DNA from: Virgibacillus sp. NKC19-3
Lineage (GTDB): Bacteria > Bacillota > Bacilli > Bacillales > Amphibacillaceae
Direction: 5' to 3'
DNA: 64,000 nt
Assembly: GCF_019837165.1 (NCBI RefSeq)
Contig: NZ_JAGYHC010000001.1
Location: 2,046,001 to 2,110,000, forward strand
The translations under genes and the position numbers were made by a program. A model generated the notes under the pieces. That model worked only from the letters and a program-made list of their open reading frames with translations. It made no database searches and had not been told where the DNA came from. This document shows, one piece after another, positions 1-9,761 of the stretch (the first letter of the stretch is position 1; each line of letters opens with the position of its first letter).

Positions 1-9
1 TTAGAATTG

Positions 10-29
10 CCCTGTTAGTCAGGGTTTTT
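10..29 (+). terminator. Intrinsic terminator of an upstream gene
   Basis: A 5-bp stem (10-14 with 20-24) and a TTAGT loop are followed directly by five T. It would end a transcript entering from before the window. In B. subtilis the gene before era is cdd, but no coding sequence for it is visible here. Confidence 0.6.
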
Positions 30-124
30 CTTTTTACATAAGGTTGTTTCTACTTCTGGCACAAAAGATAGAAACTGCGGCGTAGTGAAAGTAACTTTAT
101 GAGAAGGCTCTCGTTCTAATGATA

Positions 125-258
125 GTTGAGCGTAGGATACCGCTACGGAAACACATTTCGCTTTTCGCGGGGGCTGATGAGCCTCCTCGTGCTAACCGCA
201 CTTCGGTGTCTCATCTAGGCCTTTGCTCCCGCAGGAGTCTTCATGTGTTTCCTCCGCT
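125..258 (-). repeat. Structured dispersed repeat, copy 1 (minus orientation)
   Basis: Read on the minus strand this block carries the same ordered landmarks as three other blocks in the window: AGCGGAGG, a GACTCC-GCGGGA segment, a TGAGACACCGAAGTGCG-like segment, a GGCTCATCAGC segment, and an end with CCGTAGCGGTA. Copy 2 (374-512) lies head to head with it, so the two could fold into one large hairpin. The GC-rich, hairpin-forming core resembles elements scattered through Bacillaceae genomes. The short open frames here are not genes. Confidence 0.7.
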
Positions 259-373
259 GGTGGTCCCATTCCTACCGTTAAACTGCATTTGTAAGCATAT
301 CAAACATATCGAAGCTCTCTTACCAGTTCGGTGTTGAATACGAATGAAATTTAGCGACAGAAACTGTGACATT

Positions 374-512
374 AGCGGAGGAAATACACGGAGACTCCGG
401 CGGGAAGAAAGGCATCGGTGAGACCCAGTAGTGCGCACGTCAGGAAGGGGCTCACCAGCCGCCCTAAGGTGCGCGAAGTTGTATTTCCGTAGCGGTATGC
501 CTACTCTCAACC
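374..512 (+). repeat. Structured dispersed repeat, copy 2 (plus orientation)
   Basis: This is the plus-strand partner of copy 1. It holds AGCGGAGG, a GGAGACTCC-GCGGGA segment, GGTGAGACCC, GGGGCTCACC followed by AGCCGCCC, AAGGTGCGCGAAGT, and CCGTAGCGGTATG. GGTGAG near the 5' part can pair with CTCACC near the 3' part. Flanking sequence is also inverted: an AAACTGCG segment near 75 mirrors a CGCAGTTT segment near 543, so about 60-560 behaves as one inverted unit. No coding function is supported. Confidence 0.7.
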
Positions 513-739
513 AAAGTTTGCAAAATGAAATATCACTTTGTCGCAGTTTACATCAACTGTGATGATTAAAACGAAAAGTACGTTATGAATAGGTTCTTAC
601 AACCAATCATGTGAAAATACCAGGGGTTGTGTCTTATTTTATAGAAGAAGAGAAACTTTTTAAAGGTTTTGTCGAATGGATGAAAGCTGGGTATATTTGT
701 AGTATTATAAAACATAAGAAGTGCATGGAGGATTACAAG

Positions 740-1642
740 ATGGAACAAATTTTTAAATCTGGATTTATTGCAATCATTGGCAGACCGAATGTTGGAAAAT
801 CAACATTTATGAACAAAGTTATTGGCCAGAAGATCGCTATCATGAGTGATAAGCCACAAACTACAAGAAATAAAATCCAAGGTGTATTAACCCAGGAAGA
901 TGCACAAATGGTCTTTATTGATACACCAGGTATTCATAAACCAAAGCATCGATTGGGTGATTTTATGATGCGGATTGCTGAAAACACATTAAATGAAGTT
1001 GATGCTATCTTATTTATGATTGATGCAAAAGAAGGATACGGTAAAGGAGATCAATATATTTTAGATCGTCTGCAGCAGGTTAAACGTCCTGTATATTTAA
1101 TTATCAACAAAATAGATTTGATTCATCCAGACGACCTATTTTCCTTAATCGAGCAATACAGGGTAAAACTTACATTTGAAGAAATTATTCCTATTTCTGC
1201 CCTGCAAGGAAATAATGTAGGACATCTACTTGATGTGTTGAAGACACATTTGCCAGAAGGTCCGAAGTACTATCCGGAAGATCAAGTGACCGATCATCCA
1301 GAGCGTTTTATTATCAGCGAGTTAATAAGGGAAAAGGTTCTAGCGTTAACAAAAGAAGAAATACCGCATTCCGTAACCGTGGTTATCGAGAATATGGAAA
1401 CAAGGGAATCAAATGCTATATTTATTCAAGCTACCATAATAACCGAGAGAAAAACACAAAAGGGAATACTAATTGGTAGGCAGGGAAGCATGCTGAAAAA
1501 TATTGGGAAAAGTGCCCGAAAAGATATTGAAGCTCTACTTGGCACAAAAGTTTATGTAGAACTATGGGTGAAAGTAAAGGAAAATTGGAGAAACAGGCAA
1601 AGTCAACTTACACAATACGGTTATCGTGATGACGAATATTAA
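740..1642 (+). CDS. era: GTPase Era
   Basis: Era is an essential GTPase that binds the 3' end of 16S rRNA and helps mature the 30S subunit; it acts in the cytoplasm near the membrane. The 300-residue product starts MEQIFKSGF. The P-loop GRPNVGKS is at residues 14-21, DTPG near 60, NKID near 123, and the C-terminal KH domain contains [12 protein letters not shown]. The open frame extends upstream to 611, but the ATG at 740 has a GGAGG site 10 bases before it and matches the family N-terminus. It is followed by yqzL and recO as in B. subtilis. Confidence 0.97.
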   Translation: MEQIFKSGFIAIIGRPNVGKSTFMNKVIGQKIAIMSDKPQTTRNKIQGVLTQEDAQMVFIDTPGIHKPKHRLGDFMMRIAENTLNEVDAILFMIDAKEGYGKGDQYILDRLQQVKRPVYLIINKIDLIHPDDLFSLIEQYRVKLTFEEIIPISALQGNNVGHLLDVLKTHLPEGPKYYPEDQVTDHPERFIISELIREKVLALTKEEIPHSVTVVIENMETRESNAIFIQATIITERKTQKGILIGRQGSMLKNIGKSARKDIEALLGTKVYVELWVKVKENWRNRQSQLTQYGYRDDEY

Positions 1643-1739
1643 ACATGGTAAATTTTTATACTAATTGTTTCTGCAGCTGTGGAAATTCTAAGTAGTGAGT
1701 TACATTTTCAAACATGTTAAAAGAAAGGTGGGGTTTCTT

Positions 1740-1886
1740 GTGATCGATATTACTTGGAAGCTGTTCAGTCAAACGGGAAACATTGAAACCTATTTATTAA
1801 TGAAAGAGTTGGAAAATGATTCAAAGTCACATGAGGTCACACAGACTGCAAATGTGGATAGTAGACCACTAAATACAAACGTATAA
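1740..1886 (+). CDS. yqzL: YqzL family small protein
   Basis: A 48-residue protein of unknown function, a conserved small gene between era and recO in Bacillaceae. Its N-terminal half (DITWKLFSQTGNIETYLLMKE) is the recognisable family signature; the C-terminal tail is variable and polar. Translation most likely starts at the GTG at 1740, after an AAAGGTGGGG site. A longer reading from 1695 would add residues not typical of the family. No catalytic motif or membrane segment is visible. Confidence 0.8.
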   Translation: MIDITWKLFSQTGNIETYLLMKELENDSKSHEVTQTANVDSRPLNTNV

Positions 1887-1970
1887 GTAATAAGCACTGT
1901 CGCTTTAATGGACGCGGACCCGATTAACTTTAGAATGTTGATTAATCGGAGAAGATTAGAGGTGTGAGGC

Positions 1971-2729
1971 GTGCTCGAAAAAATGGATGGAATTATTATT
2001 AAGACACAAGATTATGGTGAAACACATAAAATTATAACCATTTTTAGTAAAAAGCTTGGGAAGTTCTCTGCTATTGCCAGAGGAGCAAAAAAACCGAAAA
2101 GCAGAATGGCTGCAGTCACGCAGCCATTCATATATGCTCAATTTTTTGTTTATGTCAATAGTGGACTGAGTACAATTCAACAAGGAGAAGTGATATATTC
2201 ATTCAGATCCATTCGTGAAGATATTATAAAAACTGCCTATACAGCTTATATTACAGAATTGACAGATAAACTTACCGATTTTCAAACGCCGGATATTTAT
2301 ATATATGATCAATTATATCAAACGATGAATTGGATTTCCGAAAATGAGGATGTAGATATCCCGATCATGATGTATGAGTTAAAACTGTTTAAAAAGGGTG
2401 GATTTGCACCAATCGTTGATAGATGTGTTCATTGTGGAAATAAAGATACGATTGCAGCCTTTTCTATTGCAGAAGGGGGATTGTTATGCAATCGCTGCAG
2501 GCATTTGGATCAAGAAGCGATTTCCATACCTTCATCAGTAGCTAAACTCCTGTATATGTTTTCAAGCGTTGATCTTGAAAGAGTCGGTTCTATTTCTGTC
2601 AAAACAAAAAATAAACATTTACTAAGGCGAATTTTGGATGCTTATTATGATCAGTATGGGGGCTACTTTTTAAAATCACGTAACGTATTAAATCAATTGG
2701 AACTTTTTAGATATGAGAATTCTTATTGA
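1971..2729 (+). CDS. recO: DNA repair protein RecO
   Basis: RecO works with RecF and RecR to load RecA onto SSB-coated single-stranded DNA in gap repair and recombination. The 252-residue product has the N-terminal OB-fold opening (MLEKMDGIIIKTQDYGE), a basic stretch (ARGAKKPKSR) and a zinc-finger-like pair of CxxC motifs (CVHCGN and CNRCRH) near residues 146-168. The start is a GTG at 1971 preceded by AGAGGTGTGAGG. A hairpin (1920-1927 with 1942-1949) lies just upstream of the ribosome-binding site and has no T run. Length is normal for the family. Confidence 0.95.
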   Translation: MLEKMDGIIIKTQDYGETHKIITIFSKKLGKFSAIARGAKKPKSRMAAVTQPFIYAQFFVYVNSGLSTIQQGEVIYSFRSIREDIIKTAYTAYITELTDKLTDFQTPDIYIYDQLYQTMNWISENEDVDIPIMMYELKLFKKGGFAPIVDRCVHCGNKDTIAAFSIAEGGLLCNRCRHLDQEAISIPSSVAKLLYMFSSVDLERVGSISVKTKNKHLLRRILDAYYDQYGGYFLKSRNVLNQLELFRYENSY

Positions 2730-2784
2730 CATATATGAATAGATACAGTATTATTTATACATAAATTCAATAAAAATGATATGT

Positions 2785-2983
2785 ATTGCTAAGAAGGAGA
2801 ATAGTACTTATTTGACTATTGGTAGCGAGTCCAGATCAGTGTAAGCTGGATAATAGAAGAATAAGGAATGGCACTCTGGAGCAAATATAATAAGTGGCTC
2901 TAATTTTATGAGCAAATAGGGTGGAACCACGGCTAAAAACCCGTCCCTATGTCTATATTTAGACATAGGGACGGGTTTTTAAT
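2785..2983 (+). promoter_or_regulatory. Glycine-specific T-box riboswitch leader
   Basis: Stem I carries the AGTA element and AGTGTAAGCTGG region. The specifier triplet is GGC at 2870-2872 (context GGAATGGCACTCTGG), matching glycine. The conserved T-box AGGGTGGAACCACG is at 2918-2931. A strong terminator follows: stem 2940-2954 with 2961-2975, then T5 at 2976-2980. Uncharged tRNA-Gly would stabilise the antiterminator and switch on glyQS just downstream. The layout matches the known B. subtilis glyQS leader. Confidence 0.95.
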
Positions 2984-3015
2984 GATGTGTCTAAAGAAAG
3001 TAGGGAGGAATTGTG

Positions 3016-3897
3016 ATGATGAGTATCCAAGAAATCATTTTAAAACTTCAGAAACACTGGTCTGAGCAGAATTGTATTATTATGCAAGCTTATGATGTAG
3101 AAAAAGGGGCAGGAACAATGTCACCAATGACATTACTGCGCAGTCTTGGGCCGGAACCATGGAATGCGGCATACGTAGAACCATCACGAAGACCAGCGGA
3201 TGGTCGCTATGGAGAAAACCCGAATCGATTGTATCAGCATCATCAATTTCAAGTTGTTATGAAGCCATCTCCGGATAATATTCAAGATTTATACTTGGAG
3301 TCATTGGAACAGCTTGGGATTGATCCACTGCAACATGACATCCGCTTTGTGGAGGACAATTGGGAAAATCCAACCCTTGGTGCTGCTGGATTAGGCTGGG
3401 AAGTATGGCTAGATGGGATGGAAATTACACAATTCACATATTTCCAGCAAATTGGTGGACTAGAAGCGAGTCCCGTAACAGTAGAATTAACCTATGGTAT
3501 TGAACGTCTGGCATCTTATATTCAAGATAAAGAAAATGTATTTGATTTAGAATGGACAAATGGGGTTACGATAGGAGATATATTTTTTCAACCGGAATAC
3601 GAACATTCAACCTATACATTTGAAGAATCAAATACCGATATGTTGTTTCAGTTATTTTCCATGTATGAACAGGAAGCAAAAGTAACCATGGAAAAAGGGC
3701 TGGTTTTCCCGTCTTATGATTATGTACTAAAATGTTCGCATACATTTAATTTGCTTGATGCAAAAGGAGTTATATCTGTAACAGAGAGAACCGGTTATAT
3801 TACAAGAATCAGGAAGTTAGCCAGAAGTATTGCAAAGACTTATGTTGCCGAAAGAAAACGGCTTGGATTTCCTATGTTAAAAAAGGAGGCGAAATAA
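3016..3897 (+). CDS. glyQ: Glycyl-tRNA synthetase alpha subunit
   Basis: This is the catalytic alpha subunit of the bacterial alpha2beta2 class II glycyl-tRNA synthetase, which activates glycine and charges tRNA-Gly. The 293-residue product shows the highly conserved [30 protein letters not shown] and [18 protein letters not shown] segments. Three starts are in tandem (GTG 3013, ATG 3016, ATG 3019). ATG 3016 is 7 bases after the GGAGG site and is preferred, though 3019 is also possible. It lies directly under T-box control and abuts glyS. Confidence 0.97.
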   Translation: MMSIQEIILKLQKHWSEQNCIIMQAYDVEKGAGTMSPMTLLRSLGPEPWNAAYVEPSRRPADGRYGENPNRLYQHHQFQVVMKPSPDNIQDLYLESLEQLGIDPLQHDIRFVEDNWENPTLGAAGLGWEVWLDGMEITQFTYFQQIGGLEASPVTVELTYGIERLASYIQDKENVFDLEWTNGVTIGDIFFQPEYEHSTYTFEESNTDMLFQLFSMYEQEAKVTMEKGLVFPSYDYVLKCSHTFNLLDAKGVISVTERTGYITRIRKLARSIAKTYVAERKRLGFPMLKKEAK

Positions 3898-5982
3898 ATG
3901 GGGAAAGATGCCTTATTTGAAATTGGACTCGAAGAATTACCTGCACGATTTATCGATGATGCAGAAGATCAACTTGCTGAGCGGACAAAAAATTGGTTGG
4001 AAGAAGAACGAGTATCTTACGGAAGTATAACAACGTTTTCTACACCAAGAAGACTCGCCGTAAACATTCAAGACATGGCAGAAGAGCAAACAACGATAGA
4101 AGAGGAAGCAAAAGGACCAGCGCTAAACATAGCTAAAGATGAAGAAGGCAAGTGGTCAAAAGCAGCATTAGGCTTCACAAAAGGGCAAGGAAAAACAGTA
4201 GAGGATATCTATACAAAAGAGGTAAATGGAACCTCCTATATTTTTGTTAAAAAACATATCGAGGGAAAGAAAACCACGGATTTATTACCCGAGTTTAAAG
4301 CAATCATTACGTCCATCCAATTCGGAAAAAATATGCGTTGGGCTGAGGAAACGCTAAGATATGCTCGACCGATCCGTTGGCTTGTAGCTTTGTTCGGTGA
4401 AACTGTGATTCCTTTTGAAATTGCTCAAGTAAAAACAGGTAATAAAACATTCGGTCATCGGTTTTTAGGAGGAACAATCACACTCAAAAAGCCATCAGAA
4501 TATCAATCCGCTTTGCGTAAAAATTTTGTTTTGGTTGATACCAATGAGCGTGAGCAGTTGATTTTAGACGGAATAAAGAGGCTGGAAGAAAAGGAAAACG
4601 TCCAAATTCCCGTTGACCAGGAACTACTGGATGAAGTACGTAATTTAGTGGAATATCCAACTGTATTTATTGGTTCATATGATCAAAAGTTCCTGCAGTT
4701 GCCTTCAGAAGTATTAATCACATCTATGAAAGAGCATCAACGTTATTTTCCTGTGAAGTCTAAGGATAATGATCTCCTTCCTTATTTCGTTGGTGTTAGA
4801 AATGGCGATGACCACGAGCTTGAGACTGTTATAAGGGGAAACGAAAAGGTACTTCGTGCACGGCTGTCGGATGCGCAGTTTTTCTATGAAGAGGATCAAA
4901 AACATTCCATTGATTCCTATTTAGAAAAACTAAAGCGTGTTGTTTTCCAGGAAAAGTTAGGAACGATCAGTGATAAAGTAAAGCGTGTGGTTCATCTTAC
5001 CACCAAGCTGGCAGATTTATTGAATATTGATGAAAAGGCAAGAGATATAGCTGTAAGGGCTGCAGAAATAAGTAAGTTCGATTTAATGACAAATATGGTA
5101 AATGAATTTACCGGTTTACAGGGAGTAATCGGAGAAAAATACGCTCTTCATTATGGTGAGGATAAAAATGTATCGAAAGCAATAAGGGAGCATTATTTAC
5201 CTAAGCAGGCAAATGGGGAGCTACCTGAGTCACTTGCAGGTTCGATTGTAAGTGTTGCTGACAAACTGGATACCATTGTAGGCTGTATTGCCGTAGGGTT
5301 AATACCAACAGGTTCAGCAGACCCGTATGGTTTGCGTAGACAGGCGACAGGGGTACTTCGTATCTTGAAAGACAATAAGTGGAATGTTTCATTCGAGCGT
5401 CTGTTAGACATCACCCAAAATCTATACCAACTTATGGATATTGACCAAGAGGATAGTGAAAAAGTGAAAGACAACCTGCATGAATTTTTCCAGCTTCGTA
5501 CTGCGTATTTGCTCAACGAAGTACACATTGAACAAGACATTGTGCATGCAGTGCTAAATAGGGAAATTGGTGTTGTACATTATACATTTTCAAAAGCGAA
5601 TGTCTTAACAGCAAAACGTAATGACGATCAGTTTAAGCATATTCAGGAAGCGTTGGTTCGTGTCTTAAAGTTATCAACCAACTCCAATCAATCAGACATA
5701 TATCCGGCATTTTTTGAGACAACAACAGAGCGGACATTATTTGAAATGTATCAATCTGTATGCGGTAACTACCATGAAGCTAAGCAGGAAATGAAAGCAG
5801 ATTGCGCTTTGGCCAAACTTGGGGAACTAGCTGATCCTATTCATCATTTCTTTGAATATAATATGGTAATGGCTGAAGATAAGCAGCTCCGGGAAAACCG
5901 TCTTGCCCTTATAAATAAGATTGCTTATTTAATAACCGACTATGCTGATTTGTCAGCTGTAGAGTGGAAACAACACTTTTAA
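3898..5982 (+). CDS. glyS: Glycyl-tRNA synthetase beta subunit
   Basis: The beta subunit provides the tRNA-binding part of glycyl-tRNA synthetase. The 694-residue product has the usual family length, the N-terminal FEIGLEELPARF signature, and an HD-like domain around 380-440 with KFDLMTNMVNEFTGLQG. Its ATG follows the glyQ stop with no gap, and its AAGGAGG site lies inside the end of glyQ, so the two are translationally coupled and share the glycine T-box. No frame damage is visible. Confidence 0.97.
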   Translation: MGKDALFEIGLEELPARFIDDAEDQLAERTKNWLEEERVSYGSITTFSTPRRLAVNIQDMAEEQTTIEEEAKGPALNIAKDEEGKWSKAALGFTKGQGKTVEDIYTKEVNGTSYIFVKKHIEGKKTTDLLPEFKAIITSIQFGKNMRWAEETLRYARPIRWLVALFGETVIPFEIAQVKTGNKTFGHRFLGGTITLKKPSEYQSALRKNFVLVDTNEREQLILDGIKRLEEKENVQIPVDQELLDEVRNLVEYPTVFIGSYDQKFLQLPSEVLITSMKEHQRYFPVKSKDNDLLPYFVGVRNGDDHELETVIRGNEKVLRARLSDAQFFYEEDQKHSIDSYLEKLKRVVFQEKLGTISDKVKRVVHLTTKLADLLNIDEKARDIAVRAAEISKFDLMTNMVNEFTGLQGVIGEKYALHYGEDKNVSKAIREHYLPKQANGELPESLAGSIVSVADKLDTIVGCIAVGLIPTGSADPYGLRRQATGVLRILKDNKWNVSFERLLDITQNLYQLMDIDQEDSEKVKDNLHEFFQLRTAYLLNEVHIEQDIVHAVLNREIGVVHYTFSKANVLTAKRNDDQFKHIQEALVRVLKLSTNSNQSDIYPAFFETTTERTLFEMYQSVCGNYHEAKQEMKADCALAKLGELADPIHHFFEYNMVMAEDKQLRENRLALINKIAYLITDYADLSAVEWKQHF

Positions 5983-6068
5983 AACACAGGCGCATATTTT
6001 CTTTTGCTCATAATTAGTATATAATACTTGGACATAGTATGTCATAGTGTTTTTTAGGTGGTGAGAAG

Positions 6069-6698
6069 GTGGAATTATCTAATAGGCAACAACAGATCAT
6101 TGAAATTGTTAAAGATAATGGACCTATTACCGGTGAGAAAATTGCGGATCGTCTACACTTGAGACGAGCTACATTGCGTCCGGATTTGGCTATATTGACA
6201 ATGGCTGGATTTTTGGAAGCTAGGCCCCGTGTCGGCTATTTTTATACTGGCAAAACTGGTTCTGAATTACTTACTGAAAAAATTAAAGAATATAGAGTTC
6301 ATGAATTCCAACATGTACCAATTGTAGTGAAAGAACACACATCGGTATATGATGCTATTTCCACCATGTTCTTGGAGGATGTCGGCACATTATTTGTTGT
6401 CGATGATAGTGCCTGTATAATCGGTGTACTTTCCAGAAAGGATTTGCTGCGAGCTAGTATTGGCAACCAGGATTTAAACGCTATCCCTGTCCATATTATC
6501 ATGACAAGGATGCCCAATATAACTGTCTGTAGAAAAGAAGATCTATTGATTAATGTTGCACAGAAATTAATTAATAATCAAATCGATGGAGTACCGGTTG
6601 TGAAGGATGCCCAAGCTGGACTGGAAGTGGTAGGACGTATTACGAAAACTACGATAACGAAAGTGTTTGTTGAACTGATTAGACAAGACGATATATAA
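6069..6698 (+). CDS. ccpN: CcpN-type transcriptional repressor (HTH plus two CBS domains)
   Basis: CcpN represses gluconeogenic genes (gapB, pckA) in B. subtilis during glycolytic growth. The 209-residue product has an N-terminal winged HTH (MELSNRQQQIIEIV to ARPRVGYFY, residues 1-60) and two CBS domains. The first contains DVGTLFVVDDSACIIGVLSRKDLL, broken here only for quoting: DVGTLFVVDD then VLSRKDLLRASIG. The second contains IDGVPVVKD. The GTG start at 6069 follows TAGGTGGTGAG. ppsR begins 16 bases after the stop; in B. subtilis the ppsR product modulates CcpN, and the pair is conserved. Confidence 0.93.
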   Translation: MELSNRQQQIIEIVKDNGPITGEKIADRLHLRRATLRPDLAILTMAGFLEARPRVGYFYTGKTGSELLTEKIKEYRVHEFQHVPIVVKEHTSVYDAISTMFLEDVGTLFVVDDSACIIGVLSRKDLLRASIGNQDLNAIPVHIIMTRMPNITVCRKEDLLINVAQKLINNQIDGVPVVKDAQAGLEVVGRITKTTITKVFVELIRQDDI

Positions 6699-6713
6699 GG
6701 GGAGTGAGCTTCT

Positions 6714-7515
6714 ATGGATGGTAAACCAATTGTTTATGTGCTATCTGATTCTGTTGGGGAAACAGCTGAACTCGTTATTAAAGCTGGTTTAAGCCAGTTT
6801 AATAATGGGGAATTTAAAATACAACGGATTCCATATGTGGAAGATATAGGAACGATTAATGAAGCCATTCAGTTAGCGAAGGAAAAAAGGGGATTATCGG
6901 CTTTACATTGGTAGATCCCGTCTTAAGAGATTATTTAAATGATCAGGCAAAACAGATGAATATAGAAGCTATTGATATTATGGGGCCAATGTTATCAGCT
7001 ATGGAGCGCGTTTTTGACAGTCCTCCCAGACTAGAGTCGGGGTTAGTTCATAAACTTGATGAAGATTATTTTAAACGGGTGGAAGCCATTGAATTTGCTG
7101 TAAAATATGACGATGGACGGGATTCAAGAGGAATTGCGAGAGCAGATATCATTTTAATAGGTGTGTCACGCACCTCCAAAACCCCTTATCTCAATATTTG
7201 GCTCATAAGCGATTAAAAGTTGCGAATGTGCCCATTGTCCCAGAAGTGGACCCACCGGAAGAATTATTCGATGTTGATCCAAGAAAATGTATCGGGTTAG
7301 CCATTAGTCCGGAAAAATTGAATGAAATTAGGAAAGAACGTCTCAAAGCTTTGGGTTTAGGTGATCAAGCAACTTATGCAAATATAAAAAGAATTCATGA
7401 GGAGATCGATTATTTTAATAAAATAGTTGAAAGAATAGGGTGTGAAGTTATTGATGTTTCCCATAAAGCTGTTGAGGAAACAGCAAATATGATTCAACAC
7501 ACCATTAATAAATAA
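6714..7515 (+). CDS. ppsR: PPDK regulatory protein-like kinase/phosphorylase (DUF299), two frame lesions
   Basis: Family members use ADP to phosphorylate, and Pi to dephosphorylate, pyruvate phosphate dikinase or PEP synthetase; the B. subtilis homologue YqfL modulates CcpN. The start [13 protein letters not shown] and the P-loop-like GVSRTSKTP are clear. The frame breaks twice: at A6G4 (6883-6892), where one extra base restores [12 protein letters not shown], and at C4 (7182-7185), where one extra C restores [12 protein letters not shown]. With both repaired the protein is 267 residues, the normal length. I infer undercalled homopolymers, not a pseudogene. A terminator-like hairpin follows. 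Confidence 0.88.
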
Positions 7516-7559
7516 TAGTAATTCTGTTAGACGCTTCTTGAATATAAACAAGGTGAAAA

Positions 7560-7596
7560 AGCATTCCATAAGTTTATGGCATGTTTTTTCCTCTTT
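7560..7596 (+). terminator. Terminator after ppsR
   Basis: A hairpin with CCATAA pairing with TTATGG, extended by GCAT/ATGT across one mismatch, is followed by a run of six T. It would end the ccpN-ppsR transcript. The remaining sequence to 7800 contains an AT-rich promoter-like TATAAT near 7664 but no gene. Confidence 0.55.
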
Positions 7597-7807
7597 TTTC
7601 TACTAAATTCCTACTAATTTTTATAAATCATAGACTTTTTTATAGCATTTTGTCCATACTGTATTATAATTAACATTTGTGCAAAGTTATATATGATATC
7701 AAGCTGGTATTCTGAAAAGTAAAACATTCAAAATAAGGAAGGATAATCATATCCAGAAGTAGAATTAATGTAAAGTAGGTAAGCAAGACAAAAGAATGGA
7801 GAAGAAG

Positions 7808-7882
7808 ATCCTTCAAAATGTAACAAGAAGGAAATTTTTTTCAAGTTAGAGAAAAAAATGTCGAATGATGAAGGATTTTTTC
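7808..7882 (+). promoter_or_regulatory. Leader with competing hairpins upstream of dnaG
   Basis: TCCTTC at 7809-7814 can pair with either of two downstream GAAGGA copies, at 7827-7832 or around 7870-7875. Each GAAGGA is followed within two bases by a T run (7835-7841 and 7876-7881). Either hairpin alone looks like a weak intrinsic terminator, and the two cannot form together. This sits inside the 400-base non-coding gap before dnaG. The sequence pattern is direct; a regulatory role is inference. Confidence 0.4.
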
Positions 7883-7920
7883 ATATGCATCTCGAATATT
7901 AATGCAGAATGGTGATTTAT

Positions 7921-9731
7921 ATGGCCAATCAAATACCAGATGAAGTGGTAGAAGACATTCGTAAGGCTAATGACATTGTTGATGTAATTGGCGAGTATGT
8001 ACAATTGAAGAAACAAGGAAGAAATTATTTTGGCTTATGTCCATTTCATGGTGAAAATACTCCTTCTTTTTCAGTTACGCAGGAAAAACAAATTTTTCAT
8101 TGTTTTGGTTGTGGAAAAGGTGGAAATGTAATGACGTTTCTGATGGAGATGGAGAACTATTCTTTTTATGAAGCATTACAATTTCTTTCCAATCGAAGTG
8201 GTATAACCCTACCGGAATCAGGGGTTAAACAAGAATCGTCTTTATCCAGTGAAAATCAAGGGATTCTATCCGCCAATGAATGGCTTACGAAACTTTATCA
8301 TCATTTATTAAGATATACGAAAGATGGGAAAGAGGGATATACCTATTTTCGAGAAAGAGGACTTGAAGACGAAACAATTGAGGTATTTCAATTAGGATTT
8401 GCACCTAATGTAAAAGATTTCACCAGAGATTTCCTTGAAAAAAGGGCTTTCATCAACAATTATTAATAAAAGCAGGTTTACTATCATTAAATAATGATAA
8501 TAGTGTAACTGATCGTTTTAAAGGAAGAGTAATCTTTCCAATCCGTAACCATCTAGGTAAAACAATCGGATTTGGCGGTCGCACCATTACGGGGCAAGAA
8601 CCTAAATATCTAAACAGCTCCGAAAGTGATCTGTTTCAAAAAGGCAAACTTTTATTTAATTTTGATTTAGCTAAAAAGCATATTCGCAAGAAAAATGAAG
8701 TAATCTTATTTGAAGGGTATATGGATGTTATAGCAGCATACCAGGCTGGCGTTAAAAATAGTGTTGCTACACTGGGAACTGCATTATCACAAAATCAGGC
8801 TAAGCTCTTAAAACGCTATGTTGATACAGTGATATTGTGTTATGATGCCGATGATGCCGGTCTTGAGGCGACATATAAATCTGCAAATTTACTGCGTCAG
8901 GTTGGCTGTCATGTTAAAGTTGCTAATTTAAAGGATGATATGGATCCGGATAATTTTATTAGTGAATATGGTGCACGCGTTTTTGAGAATGAAGTAATAA
9001 AAGCAAGTGATACGTTTATGAGTTTTTATATGCGTTATTTGAAAAAAGATTATAATTTAAGTCTTGAAGGAGACCGCATAAATTATATAGAAGAGGTTCT
9101 AAAACAGCTTGCAGTGATTGAGAGTTCCATTGAACGGGAATATTATATTAAAGAGCTAAGTAATGAATATAATATTTCTGTAGATACGTTAACAGATGAA
9201 ATATATGCACATCGACAAAAGTTGGGAATTCATAAGGATAAGAGAGAAAAGAACAGATATACTAATAGGAAAGCAAACACTGATACTGAAAAATTACTGC
9301 CGGCTTTTCATAATGCTGAAAGACAGCTTATTTCATATATGTTGCAAGATACGCATATTACTGATAAGGTGCAAAAGGAATTAGGGGCAGCCTTTAACAT
9401 AGATGAGCATAAAATAATTGCAACACATCTATATGCTTTTTATGAAGAAGGTCATCCAGCTGATGTTAGTTTGTTTATTGAAAATTTAACAGACGAAAGC
9501 ATCAAGGATCTAGTTATTGAAATAGCAATGACACCGATGCTTAAGGATATCAGTGATAAAGAGATCAATGATTATATTACTATTATTCGTGCTCAAACAA
9601 ACGATATAGTCAGCATTAAATCGCTTCAAGAACATCAGAAATTAGCTGAACAACAAAATGATCCACTAAAAGCAGCTGAGATTCTTCAGCAAATCATTGA
9701 TATACAGAAGCAATGGAAGCATACAAATTGA
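7921..9731 (+). CDS. dnaG: DNA primase DnaG, one frame lesion
   Basis: DnaG makes RNA primers for replication. Visible parts are the N-terminal zinc-binding domain (CPFHGENTPSF, then HCFGCGKGGN, near residues 40-65), the TOPRIM core (VILFEGYMDVIAAYQAG and CYDADDAG) and a C-terminal helicase-interaction region. The frame shifts at 8438-8446 (A6G3): one added base gives FLEKKGFHQQLLIKAGL and restores 603 residues. DnaG is essential, so a real break is implausible. The ATG at 7921 matches the family N-terminus (MANQIPDEVVE), and a GTG at 7909 is less likely. sigA follows at 30 bases, as in the classic macromolecular-synthesis operon. Confidence 0.93.
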
Positions 9732-9761
9732 ATTACAATGTAGTCTGGAAGGAGGGGACTC

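Noticed and set aside
119-510. Two overlapping short open frames of 72 and 89 codons
   Set aside because: They lie wholly inside the inverted repeat pair, have repeat-derived composition and no ribosome-binding sites.
1920-1949. Hairpin upstream of recO as terminator
   Set aside because: The stem is perfect over 8 bp but no T run follows; its role is unclear.
5193-5540. A 115-codon minus-strand open frame inside glyS
   Set aside because: Shadow of the HD-domain region of glyS, without a start site.
6714-9731. Programmed frameshifting in ppsR and dnaG
   Set aside because: There is no slippery heptamer with a downstream pseudoknot, and the same kind of deletion recurs in many unrelated genes; an error pattern explains it better.
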